A DNA stretch of 64,000 nucleotides from assembly GCA_018402665.1 (NCBI GenBank), contig JAGYIN010000008.1:21585-85584 (forward strand), written 5' to 3'. Made by a program: the position numbers and the translations under genes. The notes beneath the pieces were generated by a model. It had not been told where the DNA came from. It made no database searches and was given only the letters and a program-made list of their open reading frames with translations. Shown piece after piece: positions 62,934 through 64,000 of the stretch. The DNA is from Schleiferiaceae bacterium (GTDB lineage: Bacteria > Bacteroidota > Bacteroidia > Flavobacteriales > Schleiferiaceae). The number at the start of each line of letters is the position of its first letter. The stretch's first letter is position 1.

Positions 62934-63317
62934 ATGTCTACTGCAAACCGCTCAAAATCTTTAGAAACCGTCGCTATTATCATTGGTGTGCTGGCTATTG
63001 CCGCTTCCGCATATTTTATCTTCATGACGGAGGGCAGCGCTTATCGGTTGACCAATTGGATCATTTCGTTAGCGTTCCTCGTTTTCGTAGCGTACAACTT
63101 TATCAATGTGCGCAGTTTAAAAGGTGAGGTTGGGGCGTTGAGTGATCGAAATGCTGAGGTTACCCAAGAGCTAAAGGGAACCAAGCAATCGCTCGTAGAG
63201 GCGCAAGCGGATTTGCAAACGGTAAAAGCAGATCTCATCAGTGCAGAAGAAGTGGCTGCAGCCCGTGAAAAAGAGGTAGAACGGTTGCGAAAGAAACTGG
63301 AATCTGACGAGGGTTAA
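62934..63317 (+). CDS. Small membrane protein with C-terminal coiled coil
   Basis: 127 residues: two membrane segments (about residues 12-30 and 40-58) then a continuous heptad helix rich in Glu, Lys and Leu from about residue 65 to the end. No family recognised. The ATG at the short leader is used because upstream codons lie within rnr. It lies 28 bp after rnr. Confidence 0.75.
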   Translation: MSTANRSKSLETVAIIIGVLAIAASAYFIFMTEGSAYRLTNWIISLAFLVFVAYNFINVRSLKGEVGALSDRNAEVTQELKGTKQSLVEAQADLQTVKADLISAEEVAAAREKEVERLRKKLESDEG

Positions 63318-63321
63318 TGCA

Positions 63322-64000
63322 CTAACGCTTTCCGAAAAAAGCTTTTAATTTTTCTAGATCGGCATCTGTAGTGTCGCGGGGTGCTTGTGCTTCTTTTGTT
63401 GCAGGTGATGCCACCTTTTTAAGTGGTTGCTCTAGTTGAGCGCGCCGCTCAGGAGTTAAATCATCCGGTTTCTTTTTCCCGGTCATTTTTTTAGGTGGAG
63501 TGGTCTTCAGTGGTTTTGACCCTGCCACTTCATTGAGCTTTTCTTTTGGCGATTTTTCAGGACCTTTAGGCACACTTTTTCGCGGGTTGGGTTTCTTCGC
63601 TTTTGCCTTGTTTTCGACGATTTTCCCTTCTTTTCGCGTCGTTTTCGCTGTATTTGTGCTGTTTTTGCCCGATTTCTTCGCTTTTTTCTTTTCTGCAACA
63701 GCCTCTTGTTTTGATTTTGGTGCAGTTGCAAGGACAGTGTTTTCGAGCTCAGGTTCTTTTACACCGCCGCGTGCTTTTCCCTTCGGCGTTCCTTGATCTC
63801 CATGCAGGCTTTCGGCAGGAATAAATTTGTCTCTAGTGGCCCAGGTGGTTAAGGCGCCGATGGCTAAAAGGAATTGGTCCTTTTTGATTTCAATGATTTC
63901 TCCGGGTTGACGCGAGCCGATAAGCTTTACGCGATCGCCAATTTTCACGGGCGCAGAGGTCAGTTTTTTAATCTTCTTTTCCTGCTGCTTTTCATAATGG
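63322..64000 (-). CDS. C-terminal part of a MutS2-like protein, cut by the window edge
   Basis: The frame is open to the window edge (EKQQEKKIKKL), so a GTG at 63948 is not the true start. The segment VKIGDRVKLIGSRQPGEIIEIK followed by FLLAIGALTTWATRDK matches the KOW-like region after the MutS2 ATPase core. Where many MutS2 proteins carry a Smr nuclease domain, this one has about 150 residues rich in Lys, Pro and Ala. MutS2 acts on recombination intermediates or stalled ribosomes. The N-terminal ATPase lies outside the window, so the call is provisional. Confidence 0.65.
   Translation of the reverse strand, partial: HYEKQQEKKIKKLTSAPVKIGDRVKLIGSRQPGEIIEIKKDQFLLAIGALTTWATRDKFIPAESLHGDQGTPKGKARGGVKEPELENTVLATAPKSKQEAVAEKKKAKKSGKNSTNTAKTTRKEGKIVENKAKAKKPNPRKSVPKGPEKSPKEKLNEVAGSKPLKTTPPKKMTGKKKPDDLTPERRAQLEQPLKKVASPATKEAQAPRDTTDADLEKLKAFFGKR

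Noticed and set aside
63500..63796. Phe/Ser-rich plus-strand frame
   Set aside because: Antisense of the Lys-rich tail of the MutS2-like gene.
1..64000. CRISPR arrays, insertion sequences, prophage, toxin-antitoxin or defence islands
   Set aside because: No regularly spaced repeats, transposase, integrase or known defence protein was found on either strand.

Overview
The window looks like chromosome of a marine member of Flavobacteriales (Bacteroidota), possibly close to the Cryomorphaceae/Schleiferiaceae. The family is a guess; the order is well supported. Evidence: a PorW/SprE type IX secretion lipoprotein, a secreted protein with a type IX C-terminal sorting domain, DUF2723, DUF4175, DUF5916, GSCFA and IPExxxVDY proteins, the acpP-fabF-rnc-IPExxxVDY-pyk gene order, and promoters of the Bacteroidota TTTG / TAnnTTTG type. 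Genes are tightly packed, often sharing ATGA, TAATG or tail-to-tail overlaps. I see no insertion sequence, prophage or CRISPR array.

Layout. 0-9 kb: bactofilin and porW facing an M23 peptidase, then rnhA-purN facing the acpP-fabF-rnc-IPExxxVDY-pyk operon. 9-15 kb: pterin dehydratase, pheS, two tandem related lipoproteins, CvpA, pgk, holB and a methyltransferase. 15-22 kb: mnmG-ybeY-DUF4175 and rpiB, an A+T-rich stretch with two near-perfect parS sites (about 15.35 and 19.26 kb) and a 403-bp gene-free region at 21.19-21.59 kb holding a cluster of DnaA-box-like sequences. Together these make this the best candidate for the chromosome origin. 22-28 kb: Nudix and GSCFA proteins, an ALDH7 dehydrogenase, and a zinc/manganese ABC importer with two permeases (one fused to a DtxR-like regulator domain) but no ATPase gene.

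28-36 kb: phenylacetyl-CoA epoxygenase genes (paaABC facing paaE, with no paaD), M1 peptidase, metallo-beta-lactamase-fold hydrolase and a GapN-type dehydrogenase. 36-48 kb: tRNA-Cys, folB, gltX, a bacilliredoxin, a sulfur-amino-acid PLP enzyme, a Trk/Ktr regulator, an SDR enzyme, trpS, a kelch-like secreted protein, plsC, gatC, a flavin reductase and an Lhr-like helicase. 48-53 kb: DUF2723 membrane protein, tRNA-Gln followed by a hairpin-rich stretch, and the bicarbonate transport pair sbtA-sbtB. 53-64 kb: an S8 peptidase, a five-gene operon (ECF sigma factor, anti-sigma-like protein, two related beta-barrel proteins, DUF5916 protein), RNase R, a small membrane/coiled-coil protein and the end of a MutS2-like gene.

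Most genes are housekeeping. The parts that deserve attention are the putative origin with parS sites, the sigma-factor operon with its paired barrel proteins, the sbtAB pair in an apparent heterotroph, and the incomplete metal transporter and paa loci.
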